From Emydura subglobosa (lineage: Eukaryota > Chordata > Testudines > Chelidae): 64,000 bases of DNA. Where the stretch lies: NCBI GenBank assembly GCA_007922225.1, contig ML679989.1:20216915-20280914 (forward strand). Reading direction: 5' to 3'. Positions 1 through 11,049 of the stretch are shown piece by piece; position 1 is the first letter of the stretch; each line of letters begins with the position of its first letter. Position numbers and translations under genes: made by a program. The notes beneath the pieces were generated by a model. That model saw only the letters and a program-made list of their open reading frames with translations, was not told the origin of the DNA and did no database searches.

Positions 1-330
1 TTGCGTCCTATTTTCAGCCCATGTCCCCGGTTTGCCAAGATCATTTTGAATTCTAATCCTGTCCTCTAACACACTTGCAGTCCCTCCCAGCTTGGCATCA
101 GTTGGAAATGTTAGCAGTGTACTCGGTGCCATTAGCCAAATCATTTATGAAGCTATTGAACAGAACCAGGCCCTGGACAGATCCCTGCAGGACCCCTCTT
201 GACATGCCCATCCAGCCTGATTGTGAGTCACTGAGAACTGCTCTCTGAGTGTGCTTTTCCAACCCGTTGCGCAACCACCTACACTAGGTTCATCTAGGCT
301 ATTTCACTAGTTTCCTAATGTGCAGGTCAT
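1..330 (-). repeat. CR1/L3-type LINE fragment, antisense
   Basis: Read on the minus strand this matches the reverse-transcriptase segment common in sauropsid CR1/L3 LINEs: antisense text for loss of a target after 'aggacccctcttgacatg' and for an 'aaatgatttggctaatggc' stretch. It is truncated by the window edge and has no open frame. Assignment is by recognition of the family, not by alignment. Confidence 0.55.
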
Positions 331-469
331 GTGAGGCAGTATCAAAAGCTGTACTAAAGTTGCGATTTATCACATCTACTACTTCCCTCTATCCACAAGG
401 CGTGTCACCCTGCATTGCTACCCAGTGGGTGTGGGAGGATTAGGTTTGTTCTTCGGGCAGACTAGAGAC

Positions 470-1010
470 ATAGGTGTGTGTCATGTGTGTCGCCTCGCTG
501 ACTGGGCGGCATAAATAGAGTTGTTAAAGAGCAGGCTGGAACCGATCCAGATCAACCAATGCAAGCGCCAGCGACTCATGAATCGACACTCAAGAATGGG
601 AACCTCTGGCCAGGGGTTTGTGAACTCAGCATGGCTCTGCCTAGCAAACAAAGGACAGACATGTGCAGCAGAGCATAAATGTGGGTTCTAGAAGAAGCTA
701 GAGACTCTCACCTGGGACTAAGGAAGGAAGAGAAAGAGACGGAGCTTGAAATGGAGTTCACTACAGCTTGGTGGTGCACTGTGGCTTGACCAGAGCGGAC
801 TATGCTTTAACCTTCTTTTCTCTGTGCTAAGGACTCCCGATGCTGCATTCCAGTTGACGAATGCATCCTGCTCTGTTTGGGGGTGTCACTAGCACGGCGA
901 ATACTTGCTGAGGTGTGTCAGGCCCTGAAGAGTGAACAAGGAGGAGGAGGAAACAGAGCAGTTATTTCTGCAGGGAGCAGAATCTGGAGCAGCTTTATTC
1001 AGTGGCGTGC
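470..1010 (+). repeat. Possible LTR-like interspersed repeat
   Basis: This stretch has 'gcataaatag' near 510 as a TATA-like box. Near 850-880 it has 'cagttgacgaatgcatcctgctctg', close to a decayed poly(A)-signal region of LTRs. No open frame is present and no clean ends or target duplications were found. It could equally be unique intergenic sequence. Confidence 0.25.
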
Positions 1011-2010
1011 CGTGCCTGGACTTGGCCAGTTAGCACTGACTGGTGGGACGGGGTAGTGCTCCAGGACCGTGGCTAGCAGGGCTAAGAAGGAGTTTAAGCA
1101 CATTAGGAACAAAAGAAATCTTAGCAATGGCACAGGCCCGTTACTCGAGGGAGAAAGGACATTCGTCAAGGGTGTGGAAAAGGCAGAATTAATATTTCTG
1201 ATCCGTGCATCTGTGGCTCTTGGTGTCATTCTTCTTTTGCAGGACGGCGGTGTAGGGTTAAAACTAGCTCTGTAGATTTCCAGAAAACATTGCACGGTTC
1301 CCCGCCAAGGGCACAGGGAGCCCTTCAGAGACGTTACAAATACAAACCCTTCCAGTGAGATCCATCCCTCGCTTTGTACTAGGCTCGTCCATGGCCGAGT
1401 CATTCAGCATTGGCCTCCTTGCTCAGTGGTAGGAACTGCCTGGCTGGGACTTTATTTGTGTCAGTCTCATCAGCACCACCTACTGGTGAGTGCCTTACAG
1501 TGCATAACGCTGAGAGGAATTCACATGGGGTTGGCCCCCTGCAGTCAGTTCTGCCCCTGGAGTGTAAATACATCTGCACGGGGCATACGGCCATAAAAGC
1601 TCTCGGCCCCCTTCTGCTCTCCAAGTGAGAGAAGCCAGTCCCAAAACGTGTAGATCCTTTAAGATTTTAATATAAACAACTAGGGGATTGTGATTAGCAT
1701 TGGTGTAGATTTCATAGCCAATCAATCACTCCAGAGACTGGAGTTCTCTTTCCATCCATGGCAGAGATACACAACCCAGACAGCAGCTGAGTGAACTTCC
1801 ACACAGTGCTGCCAGCGTGTACCTAAACTCTGATCTAGGGTACAGTATGGGGCTCACTCTCCAGGGCTCATTCAGCCATTCACCTCTCTGCTGAGACTGC
1901 CAACTGGTGCCGTTTGGGGTGACTTTGTGATGGGACACCTGTCTGCTGGGATCTGGACTCAGACCCACCAAATTAGTTTCATACAAGCCACCATCTGATG
2001 AAAACAGTTT
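1011..2010. other. Intergenic stretch, nothing recognised
   Basis: Only short overlapping open frames occur on both strands here (none above about 135 codons), with no known domain, splice context or repeat ends that I recognise. Confidence 0.5.
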
Positions 2011-2014
2011 TCAG

Positions 2015-2480
2015 TCCCTTCTCACCAAATTGAAAAGGATAAACAGGATGACTCTGGTAGTTATAGGCCTATCAGTCTGACATCAATCCCAGGCAGGGTA
2101 ATGGAGTGACTGATCTGGGACCCAGTTAATAAAGAATTAAAGGAGGGTAATTAATGCAAATCAACATGGCTTCATGGAAAATAGGTCCTTTCAAACTAAC
2201 TTGATATCTTTTTTTCTGATGAGATTAGAAAGGTGGCTAATATAGATCACACTGTTGATGTAATAGAATTCTGTAAAGTGTATGACTTGTTACTACACGA
2301 TAGTTTGATTAAAAAACCTAGAATGCTGTAGAATTAGCATGGCATGCATTACATGGATTAAAAGCTGGTTGACTGATTGGTCTCAAAACGTAATTGTCAA
2401 TGGGGAATCATCACTGAGTAGGTGTATTTTTTGTGGGGTCCTGCAGGGAGCAGTTCTTGCAATGGTCACCTGGGGATGGG
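2015..2480 (+). repeat. CR1/L3-type LINE reverse-transcriptase fragment
   Basis: Sense-strand decayed reverse transcriptase. The DNA reads through the 'SYRPISLTSIPG' type motif near 2060-2095, the 'NQHGFMENRSFQTN' type motif near 2158-2200, and ends with the 'GVLQGA' type motif near 2438-2455. Stops and frameshifts interrupt it throughout, so it is a dead fragment. Confidence 0.8.
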
Positions 2481-2544
2481 CATAAGCTGTGTCACTGGCG
2501 ATGTCTCAAGATGTTGCTGTTTGCTGCAAATGCCTTTGGGACAT

Positions 2545-2690
2545 CATTAGGATGGCTGAGTGGTTAAGGTACGGGGCTTCGCTTGGACTAGGATGGGTTC
2601 CAATCCCATTTCTGTGGTGTGCTGCTCTCCGAGCTGGGAGCTGAATGTTGGTGCTGTTTCTTCTTTGGGCTCTCCTAGGACTATACAATA
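2545..2690 (+). repeat. tRNA-derived SINE (MIR-like head)
   Basis: A perfect RNA polymerase III A-box (TGGCTGAGTGG, 2553-2563) is followed 43 bases later by a B-box with one mismatch (GGTTCCAATCC, 2596-2606). The text between and after the boxes resembles the tRNA-like head of MIR/CORE SINEs. It does not fold as an intact tRNA (no good acceptor stem), so I call a SINE head rather than a tRNA gene. Confidence 0.55.
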
Positions 2691-2699
2691 GGAATCAGC

Positions 2700-3190
2700 T
2701 GGCTACGGTGCTAAGCGATGAGGTGTAGGAGGGACCAATGTGTTGTCAAGGCACTTGATCACAAGGGGTTTGCATTTGCTATTTTTATTTTATTTTTGTA
2801 TTTTAAAGTGTTGAGTCCATAACCCAGGGAATCTCCTGGGACTGAGATTCAGCTGCTCCTGCAGAGCAGCGTCAATTTCATCCTTGTTTGTCTAATTATT
2901 GTACTGGGGAGAAAGGCCTCACATGTGCAGAAGCCTGGCCGGTCCATACGTGTCTGCTGCAGGTGTTGGGCACCCCACCTCAGTGCAGGTCTAAGCACAG
3001 GCATGAGCTAGGGCATGGGCGGGTGTTGTCCGGGGCAGAAGGGGTTTCATCTTTCTGTGCTCAGCTGCCATTCACTCTCAGTATGAGGACTTTACAGACT
3101 CAGTCTGCCCTGCACACTAGGTTTGATTTTCATCCGTTAGTGGAAGCAGTGCAGCTTTGGGTGTGCACATTCTTACCTCATTTGAAACCT
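2700..3190. other. Intergenic stretch, nothing recognised
   Basis: AT-rich sequence near 2775-2815 (runs of T and A) and a 102-codon frame at 2888-3196 without recognisable content. Confidence 0.4.
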
Positions 3191-3194
3191 GCTT

Positions 3195-3322
3195 GACATC
3201 GGTTTAGCTTGCATCTATAAATATAGAGGTGCAAGCTGTATGTCCGCACAGGGGTTTGCACCAGTTTAACTGAACTGACTGCAGTTAAACGGATGCGACT
3301 TCCATGCAGAGACAAGCCCTAG
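3195..3322. repeat. Fragment of a DNA-transposon-like MITE
   Basis: The right end reads 'gagacaagccctag', the inverted form of the 'agggcttgtc' end seen at 19282 and relatives. Internal text (paired 'gtttaactgaactgactgcagttaaac') is an inverted repeat. The left end is not clear. Confidence 0.35.
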
Positions 3323-3504
3323 AAGCACACATTCCCCTACAACAAGGCTTGTCTAACTTCCTCCTTTGATTCCTCAAGGTAACTAGCTAATCCCTTTTTC
3401 CTATTACCTTCTGTGGCTACTGCTCTTAATCTTATCCTGAGCCAATAACTCTTAATTTTTATCCTTTCTCATTTATTCCTCTCCTTGTGGGTTATACTTT
3501 TAAT

Positions 3505-3640
3505 CAGAGGTGCCCAACCTACGGCCTGCAGGCCGTACATGGCCCACCAGCACATTTCATAAGGCATGTGGCCTGCTTCAACACAATATACTAATGGCCG
3601 ATTCATTTGTGGTTAGGGAGAGGGTTATGGGTTCTTTACT
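3505..3640 (+). repeat. hAT-type non-autonomous element, 5' end
   Basis: Starts 'CAGAGGTGCCCAACCTACGG' followed by 'cctgcaggccgtacatggccca', the familiar terminus of hAT/Charlie-type elements in vertebrates. The matching opposite terminus was not found, so the copy is truncated or diverged. Confidence 0.5.
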
Positions 3641-4031
3641 GGTTTTCTCCTGATTTCTATAATTCTGATACACATTTTATGCACTGATGTCTTTATTTGT
3701 TTTTAAACAGACAACACTGTACATAGAAACAGGCTAAAATAGAAATCAGTGCAGGTGACTTTACATCTTATTAAAATATGTAGAATCTGTTTGGCCCCCA
3801 CAAGGCTGCACTCAGGTTTATGTGCATAATAAGGCTAGGTACAACTGCCCTTAGTGAATGCTCCTCGGCTCCTCCCTCAAGCCAGATCTTCCTGACTTTC
3901 CATTGTCTTTCTTCTTGTCTTCTATCACTTTGTAGCCGCTTTTCATCCTCTCCAGCTCTAGCAGCTGCCAATTTCCCCTTCCTCAGACATCCAAGTTTCT
4001 CTGTTGGCTTTTACTTATCACATCATGGATT

Positions 4032-4349
4032 TAGGCTTTGTCTATATTCAAAGTTGTATCAGTTAACTAAAGGAGAGGTTTTAAACCAATTCAGTTAAAC
4101 TAGTGCAAAGAACAGTGTGGACAATCTTAATTTGGTTTAAACCTGGGTTATAGCAATTTACTTTAATCCAGAAAAGAATCAACATTGGCTGAATAAATAT
4201 GTCTGGTTTAAAGCAAATTAAGAGTGTCCATACTGGGGAGAGGTAAGCGGTTGCAGGGGGTTAGCTAAATCAGTTTAAGATATCAGAGATTTCACGTCAA
4301 AATCACACGTTTAGTTAAACCGGTGCAACTTGGAAGATAGACTAGGGGT
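4032..4349. repeat. MITE rich in TTTAA/AACC motifs
   Basis: Left end 'aggctttgtctatattc' and right end 'gatagactagggg' are imperfect inverted repeats. The interior repeats 'ggtttaaacc' and 'cagtttaa' type palindromes. No coding capacity. It resembles the family at 19282 and 22073. Confidence 0.45.
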
Positions 4350-4839
4350 AACATTTTCAAAAACGCCTAAGTGATTTAGGAGCAGTTGTGGTAATTGGGC
4401 CTACACATTTACTCTGATTGTGAACACAATTAAAAAACATTTATGAAAGTTTGTAAGATGTTACAATAACCTATAATAACAAATGGTAATGAAAAATAGA
4501 CCAAGTTTTTTCAGTAATAAATGTTATAAACAGGTGCAAGAGAACCAGACAGACACTAAATTAATCCGAACAGAAAAGGCCATGTTGATTTGATTCGAAG
4601 ACTAAAATCATGCATGGTAAAAACAGAAAATGTGGAACTGGAAGTTAATGAACAAAAATTGGTGTGTAGCATAGTAGGCCTAATTGGTGGACAAATAACG
4701 AGATAATGGGCTATTCCACCAACCACTTCTTTTTGTGTCCTTAAAGAAAGAGAGCTTTGGAGGAAAAGACAGATGGAAGAACAGATGATGGCTCCTGGAG
4801 CGAGCTTCAGTTTCATGGCTGCCAACCCCACCATTTCCT

Positions 4840-5340
4840 GGGACCCCGGGCCTTTGTTATCCTCATTCTGAGAGATGTCCTAATCAGACCAAGCTAAAGA
4901 GAGAGGGACCCAGATAACATTGCCATCTCGCTCCAGCTGAATTCAAAACACTACCCGAGATAAAAGAGGGGTGGACTTTAACAACAGGAGCAGCAACAAC
5001 AGCGCCTGCCCATCTCAGCAAACTTTTCTTTTTCACCCGCAAGGACTGTTCTGACTATCCTGGATCCCACTTAACAGCCTGTCTGATCAGGGTTTTTTCC
5101 TTCTAAAACTCCCTCCAGCGAAAGAGAAGACAAATGAAGGCTCTTGCTGAAACGAAAGCCATACTTAATACTTTACATTTTATATGCTTTTACTGTTTTC
5201 CTTTCTTTTCTGTATCTTCAATAAAAAGCTTTAAAGCTTTTTACTGGTGAGGCATCGGTACTGAGCAGGCTGAGGTCTCTCTACGCCAAACCCCGAACCT
5301 TCACCCGGTTTAATGTTGGACAATGACTGGGTTATGTTGA
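4840..5340 (+). repeat. Probable LTR segment with poly(A) signal
   Basis: A purine-rich/TATA-like 'gagataaaagagg' near 4955-4967 lies about 255 bases upstream of AATAAA at 5220-5225. The block ends near 5340 in 'ttatgttgaca'. The order promoter-like box, poly(A) signal, then ...ACA end fits a solo LTR in + orientation, but I could not define the 5' boundary or a target duplication. Confidence 0.35.
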
Positions 5341-5379
5341 CACTTCTAGGCCCCTATGTTCCATCTAAATTAATACAAC

Positions 5380-5585
5380 AGAGCCCAAGCCCCCTTCCAA
5401 AAGTGATTTAGGCACTTGAGAACCTAATTCCCACGGACTTCCAATCAGACTTAGGCTCCCAAATGCCAGATTTTCAAAGTATTTAGGCTCCTAAAGATGC
5501 AGATAGGTGCCTAGGAGGATTTTCAAAAGCACCTAAGCAAGTTGTATGTCCAGTCCCCGTCAATGTCAATGGGAGTTAGGCAGTA
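5380..5585. repeat. Interspersed repeat built on 'tttaggcncct' / 'attttcaaa' motifs
   Basis: The motifs 'gatttaggca', 'ttaggctccc', 'tttaggctcc' and 'gattttcaaa' recur within 200 bases. A related piece ('acattttcaaaaacgcctaagtgatttagg') occurs at 4350-4382. This is typical of a high-copy sauropsid interspersed repeat. Its class is unknown to me. Confidence 0.5.
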
Positions 5586-6110
5586 CTGGGGGGTGGGGCT
5601 GTGCTGGGGGTAGTATCAGGGGGCTGTACTGGGCTCCAGGGGCAGTGGGGGGTGCCCAGGGAGAAGTGCCGGAGGGTGGGGACGGGGGGGCTGCCCGGGG
5701 CACAGGGTGACGGTAGCAGGCAGTGCAGGCNNNNNNNNNNNNNNNNNNNNNNNNNNNNNNNNNNNNNNNNNNNNNNNNNNNNNNNNNNNNNNNNNNNNNN
5801 NNNNNNNNNNNNNNNNNNNNNNNNNNNNNNCGGGACGGCAGAGATGGGGTCCCCGGGGTCCCAGAGAGGGGCAGTGAGAAGTGTCCAGAGGCGTCTGTAC
5901 TGGGGGGGCAGGGGCAGTATTGGGGGTCAGGAGTAGAGCTAGTGGGGGATCCCAGAGGCAGGACAGGGGATCTGTACTGGGGGGCACTGGGGAATCCCCG
6001 GGGGGCACTACTGGGGGCGGGGGAGGGGCAGTGTGAGGGGCCTGGGGGGCTGTACTGGGGAGAGAAGGGGGCAGGGGGTGCTGGAGGACAGCACTGGGGA
6101 GCGGCTCCGC
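5584..6110. repeat. GC-rich minisatellite around an assembly gap
   Basis: Degenerate units built on 'ctgtactgggg' plus G-rich spacer recur at about 5584, 5627, 5897, 5921, 5973, 6012, 6050 and 6093. Strong G/C strand asymmetry is visible. The N run at 5731-5830 falls inside it, so the true number of units is unknown. Open frames across this block read through Ns and are artefacts. Confidence 0.7.
5731..5830. other. Assembly gap (100 N)
   Basis: Exactly 100 consecutive N bases, the conventional placeholder for a gap of unknown size. It lies inside the minisatellite just upstream of the CpG island. Confidence 0.99.
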
Positions 6111-6720
6111 GGGCAGCGGGGGTGGCCAGGGGGCGAGCCCGGGCCGGGGGCGTGGTGGGGGCGGCGCTGCCCTGTGAGGTCTGGGGGCGGCGCGGGTCGC
6201 CGGGGATCCGGAGCGGAGCGGAGCGGGCCGGGCCGGGCCGGGCCGGGACAGGTGGGGGCGGGGCGCTGGCTGGGGTCGCTCTGCCGGGCCCCGCCCCCGG
6301 GCTCAGGGTAGCCCCGCCCCGCGCATCGCCCCGGTTCTGACCCGCGGCCGGGCGGCGGCAGCTCGGAGCCCGCAGGCGGGGCCGGGAGCGTCGCTGCTGC
6401 AGCGGAGCCGTTCGGCCGGGCCGGGCAGAGCCGGGCAGAGGTGAGCCGGGCCGGGCCGGGCTGAGCCGGGCAGAGGTGAGCCGGGCTGAGCCGGGCCGGG
6501 CCGGGCAGAGGTGAGCCGGGCCGGGCCGGGCCGGGCAGAGGTGAGCCGGGCTGGGCTGAGTTGGGCCGGGTCTGTTGGCAGCGAGTCATTTCTGGAGCCT
6601 CCGGAGCGGAGACGAGCGGGCCCGTCTGCCCCCTTCCCACGGGGCGGCGCCGGCGGGGCGGTGCTGATGCTCCCGCGGACCGGGCCGAGAAGGGGTAACA
6701 CGTGGCCCGGGTGTCGCTAG
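6100..6720 (+). promoter_or_regulatory. CpG island, probable WDR31 promoter and 5' non-coding exon
   Basis: Very GC-rich and dense in CpG, unlike the flanking DNA, with several GGGGCGG/CCCCGCCC Sp1-type boxes (for example near 6125, 6255 and 6310). It lies about 8 kb upstream of the first coding exon of WDR31 on the same strand, and no other gene start is visible between. A TATA box is not evident. Assignment to WDR31 is by position; a divergent neighbour on the minus strand beyond the window could share it. Confidence 0.6.
6420..6550 (+). repeat. Tandem repeat carrying four candidate 5' splice sites
   Basis: Units of about 30-35 bases built of 'gccggg' blocks each end in 'cagag|gtgagc'. The junctions fall at 6440/6441, 6475/6476, 6510/6511 and 6540/6541. 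Each is a near-consensus splice donor, so a first non-coding exon of WDR31 could be spliced from any of them. Confidence 0.6.
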
Positions 6721-7353
6721 CCCCGCTCCCAGGCGCTCGGCGCTTTCCCCGGGGCTGGGGGCGATCGGCTCAGTCCAGCGTTGGGAACTAAACCGGGCAC
6801 GACTCGAATTCAAGGCTGTGTCCTCACCTGTCTGGGCCGCGAGCTGATGAACGCACGTTCGCTCTCTGTCCGTCTGTCTGTCTGTCCGTCCCAGGGCAAA
6901 CCCTAGCGAAGGGCTGGCACGGGGGTCTTTGCTGCGAGCTGAGATCAGCACTCTGCTGGCTGCGGCTGACCTCACCTGTTTACCTGGCAGTACAAGCGGC
7001 AGTGCCTGGTCTCCGCTAGGATCTGACCGGGCCAGAGCTAACAGGTTTAAAAAACCCGGTGTTTCTGCAGTGAAGACACAGCCCTAGCTGCTGCACAAGC
7101 GGAGGTGTCAGGCCGGTGTGACTCGATTCAGATACGAAGGCTTTTATTTTTGCTGGAATTTTCAAAGCGCTCTGAGAAAGCTCAGTGCCCGGATTTCAGT
7201 GGCATTTGAAAATCCGAGACTTCTGTGTCTAAATAATGTACGGTGCTTCTGATAACATCTTTATATGTCTGGTAGATTATCTTTGAAATATGTGAATGAG
7301 GCTTTAATACTGCAGTGTGCGTGCTAGAACATAGAATAATTCAGGATTCTGCA
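6721..7353. other. WDR31 5' intron, no feature recognised
   Basis: GC content falls from the CpG island into ordinary sequence. A short 'tctgtccgtctgtctgtctgtccgt' simple repeat lies near 6865-6890. Confidence 0.4.
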
Positions 7354-8031
7354 TGTTGTCAGGGGTTGGTTGCGTGTGTGCTCGCTCTGCGTGCTCCGCT
7401 GACTCTGGCCAGGTAGCCAGTACAGCAGACTCCAATCAAACTTCCCAATAAATCTACATGGACCCGGATTCAGTAGCGAAGGCACTCAGCCAGGTTTATT
7501 GTAGACGAAGCACGGTGCAAGCTCCCTAGGTCAATGTCTACAGTTATGATAGCACATGTATGCTCGTTACAATGGGCCAGCTCAGTGAACAGCGGGATTT
7601 TCCATTCTCCCCTAGGCACAAAGACACTCCCTTTGAGACCCTCTTTTATACACTGATACAAACAAGTTGCGTAGTGCCCGTCTGACATGGATAATGCCAC
7701 CCTTGACCTTGTATATGCTGGTTCGATCAAACCATCTCTGACCATCATCCTGTCATCCTGACTATATCTGAAAGAGGGGTCAGTGTGTTCCCATTGTCTT
7801 TGGCGAGTGTGTTTGTACCATACCAGGTATTTGGGGTACTTGGGTCCCAGCATTTTGAATGTGCTTGCGTGAATGTTCTGTGTCTAGTACTTCTTCAGGA
7901 GTGTGTGTTTTTGCAATACCAGCTCTGTACTTGCCAGATTCTGTGAACTTGCCCGCAGGTTTACAGCCTGACTTCTGCTAGCTTTGCTTTCTAACAGCAG
8001 GGCCCAGCTACCATACAATACTGCTGTTACA
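7354..8031 (-). repeat. LTR (minus orientation) with TATA box and poly(A) signal
   Basis: On the minus strand the block starts TGTAACAGCAG at 8031, carries TATAAAAGAG at 7650-7641 and AATAAA at 7500-7495, and ends near 7357-7354 in CCCCTGACA(ACA). The order U3-TATA-R-poly(A)-U5 with TG...CA ends identifies a solo LTR about 0.68 kb long. The flanking five bases (ctgca / ctagg) do not match, so target duplication is eroded or the left edge is off by a few bases. The 127-codon open frame inside it is not a gene. Confidence 0.7.
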
Positions 8032-9195
8032 CTAGGCCATATGTCTCAGCCTCTCACTTTCTACTACAGTGTGAAATGAGTCAAAGGAGCCATTTGAGAA
8101 ACCCAAAGAACTGACTTGGGATTTCCCCAAATCTTCAGATGATGTTATCAGCTTTGTAAATGGTTCTAGGGCTCTGCGTAGAGGGAGGAAAGTGAAACAG
8201 TACTGATTAGCTTCCCCGGAGTGGTTCTCTTTCAGTCGCACACAGTATGCTCTCACTTTGTGTTGATTCTCCCGCTCACAAACATATGTAAGTCCCATTA
8301 GCAGTGTTTGGAAATAAACCCCAAAGAACTCATAGCCTGGTCTGGTCAGTGTGTACATATAAAAAAAAAACCCCAGCAAACCCTATCCAAACAAAACACT
8401 CCACTGCATGTACAGCTCTCCCTGAGGAGAGGATGAGAGAAAGAATGAATCTCAGGAGACAGATATTAGCCATGCTGCGCAGTGCGTGACTGGAAGGCGC
8501 CGTGATACTGCAGTGATGACGGCGGAATAAGAACCTGGATAATCAAATGTTGGGGTTTGATCTTGTGATTTATACGATGACTGTTTGCTACTAGGGATGT
8601 TGCTTCCCAAATCCGGCGTGTGGATTTCACTGCAGTCTCCCAACAGGCTGAGGCGATTAAAACTTGTTTAAACCAAATGCAACTACTTTAGTAACCTGTT
8701 CCTGGCAGCAGAAAGACTGGGTTTGTGTTAAACAATGCACATTTAATAAATCCCTACCATGAAATGACTCTTTTTGAATCAGACCTTTGTGTCATTCAGT
8801 TACCACGAGAGCACTGAAAGCAGAACTTCATTCTAATACACCGTCACAGTCGTGACTGGTGTACATATCGGAGGATGGTAAATTTGCATTGGAAAGTCTG
8901 TCAAGTAACAGCATCTTGGGGTACCATTGGGCTTGCCCAAAGAGCAACACAACTCTGGGAGCTTGCATTCTTACTAAACATTCAGAGTTGCAGAGGGAGC
9001 TGTAAAAAGCCAGTTGCAGGGAAACATACTCAAGGCACAAATTGCAATTTTTATTTTTTTTCTCTGAATCCTTCTTTCCTCAGACTGCTAACTATCTGCT
9101 TTGATCCTACAGTGCAATTAAAAATCTGAAGGTGTTTATGAATGGAAAACGCATGTAATGAGGAATAATTAACCATTAGGAAAAATTAACTATTA
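8032..9195. other. WDR31 5' intron, no feature recognised
   Basis: Short open frames only, with one A-run near 8361. I recognise no repeat family, domain or splice structure. Confidence 0.4.
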
Positions 9196-9200
9196 GTTGT

Positions 9201-10247
9201 TGTGACATTCCCCCCCTGCAATCCGGACTGGTATGTAGCTGTGTCACCCCAATGCCTCACTCCTGGACCCCAACTTACCCTGCTTTGCTGTGTGAACCAC
9301 ACACTCCTGGGTCAGCCCACGCCCAGCCACCTGCGTGTAATCTGTCCCTGGCCTAGTGAAGGAGCATTTCTGCCAGCCATTCATGGGATAGACACCCAGC
9401 ATGCAAGTCTTAGTCCCAGATGCAACTCCAGGAACATCCGTCTTGTAGGGTTAAGTGCTGTACACTGCACTCTGCAAGTTCATTTACATTTGTCCGTCAA
9501 TTTATCAAAGAAATTGATATGCACCAGCTCTGTCACTCTGTGAGGTCTCTGCACCCACTCAATCCACATGCACTGTTTTAGATAAAACAAACAAACAAGT
9601 GTATTGACTACAGCAAGATTTTAAGTGAATATAAGTCAGAGTAATATAAATCAAGAGATTCATAATGCGTCAAGGAGTTGGTCACAACTAACTAAAAGGT
9701 AACTCGCATCCTAAACAAAGATTAATATTTCGGTAGATTCTCAGTCTGTGAAGATATCTTACCCACAGCTGGTTGCACAAGGTCTCTCTCTCTCCCTCCC
9801 CCCGTGGGTAGGTGCCAATCCTTGATGAGAGCCCTGAGACAAAGATGCCTCTTTGTTTTTACCGGTTTCCTCAACGCCCCCTGAGGTCAGGTGATCGTCC
9901 ATGTCCGGCAATGGGCATGATTCTTCCCTCTTGAGCCAAAGTGCTCAAAGGTGCTTATGCCTGCCTCTGCGGGGCGTGTATCTTCAGTTCTGTGTTTGTC
10001 TGCATCTGTTCAGGCCTTGTGTGAGATACATTTGGGGATATGGCACAGTAGAGTTTCATATCTGTACATGTATGTCATTGCCGGAGACATGCTACCATGA
10101 CAATGATGTTCAGTGTGTCATGAGCATTCCAGAAACACCTTACATGGCCTACTTTGCATCAGACAATACACAGTTACGCTGTGAAGGTGAACATGCATGA
10201 TATATAAATCACACCATACGGGTGTACATGGGGTACAGTGTGTCACA
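9201..10247. repeat. Solo LTR with 5-bp target-site duplication
   Basis: The block begins TGTGACATTCCCC at 9201 and ends GTGTGTCACA at 10247, so its ends are the inverted repeat TGTGACA/TGTCACA. It is flanked by the identical 5-bp sequence GTTGT at 9196-9200 and 10248-10252. A 1047-base element with TG...CA ends and a 5-bp duplication is a solo LTR. Internal open frames (99-113 codons) have no recognisable content. Orientation is not settled. Confidence 0.85.
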
Positions 10248-10252
10248 GTTGT

Positions 10253-11040
10253 CTGGAAAACTGGTCTGCAGAACGGCTATGAATGTTTGTTACTAGTAGT
10301 TTGTTGCTAGTAGGTTTGTTACAGCAAATCTTATAAATATGCTGGACTTCCCAGTTTCTCTTTATTAATAATACTTGGCAGTCTTACTATTATTACTTTT
10401 TTAATGCCAACTCAGAGGCTTATTGTAACAGGCACTATACAGACATATAGTAAATGACGGTCCCTTCACATCTTCAAAGCATTTTGTAAATGCAAGCAAA
10501 CTCCCAGTAAAACACTATTGTCATTTTGCTTTCTCTCTCCCAGCTAACTATTTCATTCAGTTAATTTTAATATTTGCACTATCAGTTTAATTAAAAGCCT
10601 AGGAAATAATTAAAATTAAATCCTGTAATTTATTTAATAGATTCAGAGTTTCCAGCATCTACCTGACCCCCCCCCCCCCCACGTCCTCCAGCTGTCCCCC
10701 CTCCCCCTCAAATCACACTTATTTCTAGGACACTGAAATAGTTGCAAACTCAAGTTTGCTCTGACTGAAAGAAAGTCAATTACCCAATTAGCACACACCT
10801 TGGCCTATGGGATGGGTTACCCTTTAAACGTTTTGGCTGTATAAACATCTGGATTGAACAAGCAGAGCTTAACTGGGTTTTACCAACTGCTAATTGCAAA
10901 GGACAACAGAGTAAAATTAGAGCAGGAACATCTGCCAGAAAACCAGTCCACTCTCTGACCTAGTGATTCCAGCACCTGTGCTTCAGGCTCCTGGGATCAG
11001 TCGTCGTCGTCTTTGTATGGCTGATGTAAATGTAGAGCAA
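10253..11040. other. AT-rich intron sequence with a C14 tract
   Basis: AT-rich text at 10330-10640 is followed by 14 consecutive C at 10667-10680. No gene or recognisable element. Confidence 0.4.
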
Positions 11041-11049
11041 CAACTATAA

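Noticed and set aside
2545..2625. tRNA gene
   Set aside because: A- and B-boxes are present but I see no acceptor stem or proper anticodon arm, and the downstream text fits a SINE.
1..6000. BSPRY, the expected divergent neighbour of WDR31 from mammalian synteny
   Set aside because: I found no B-box or SPRY coding exon on the minus strand here. It may lie beyond the left edge.
5601..6640. Long frames on both strands across the N gap and CpG island
   Set aside because: They translate through Ns or through the tandem GC repeat (Pro/Gly/Arg/Ala runs).
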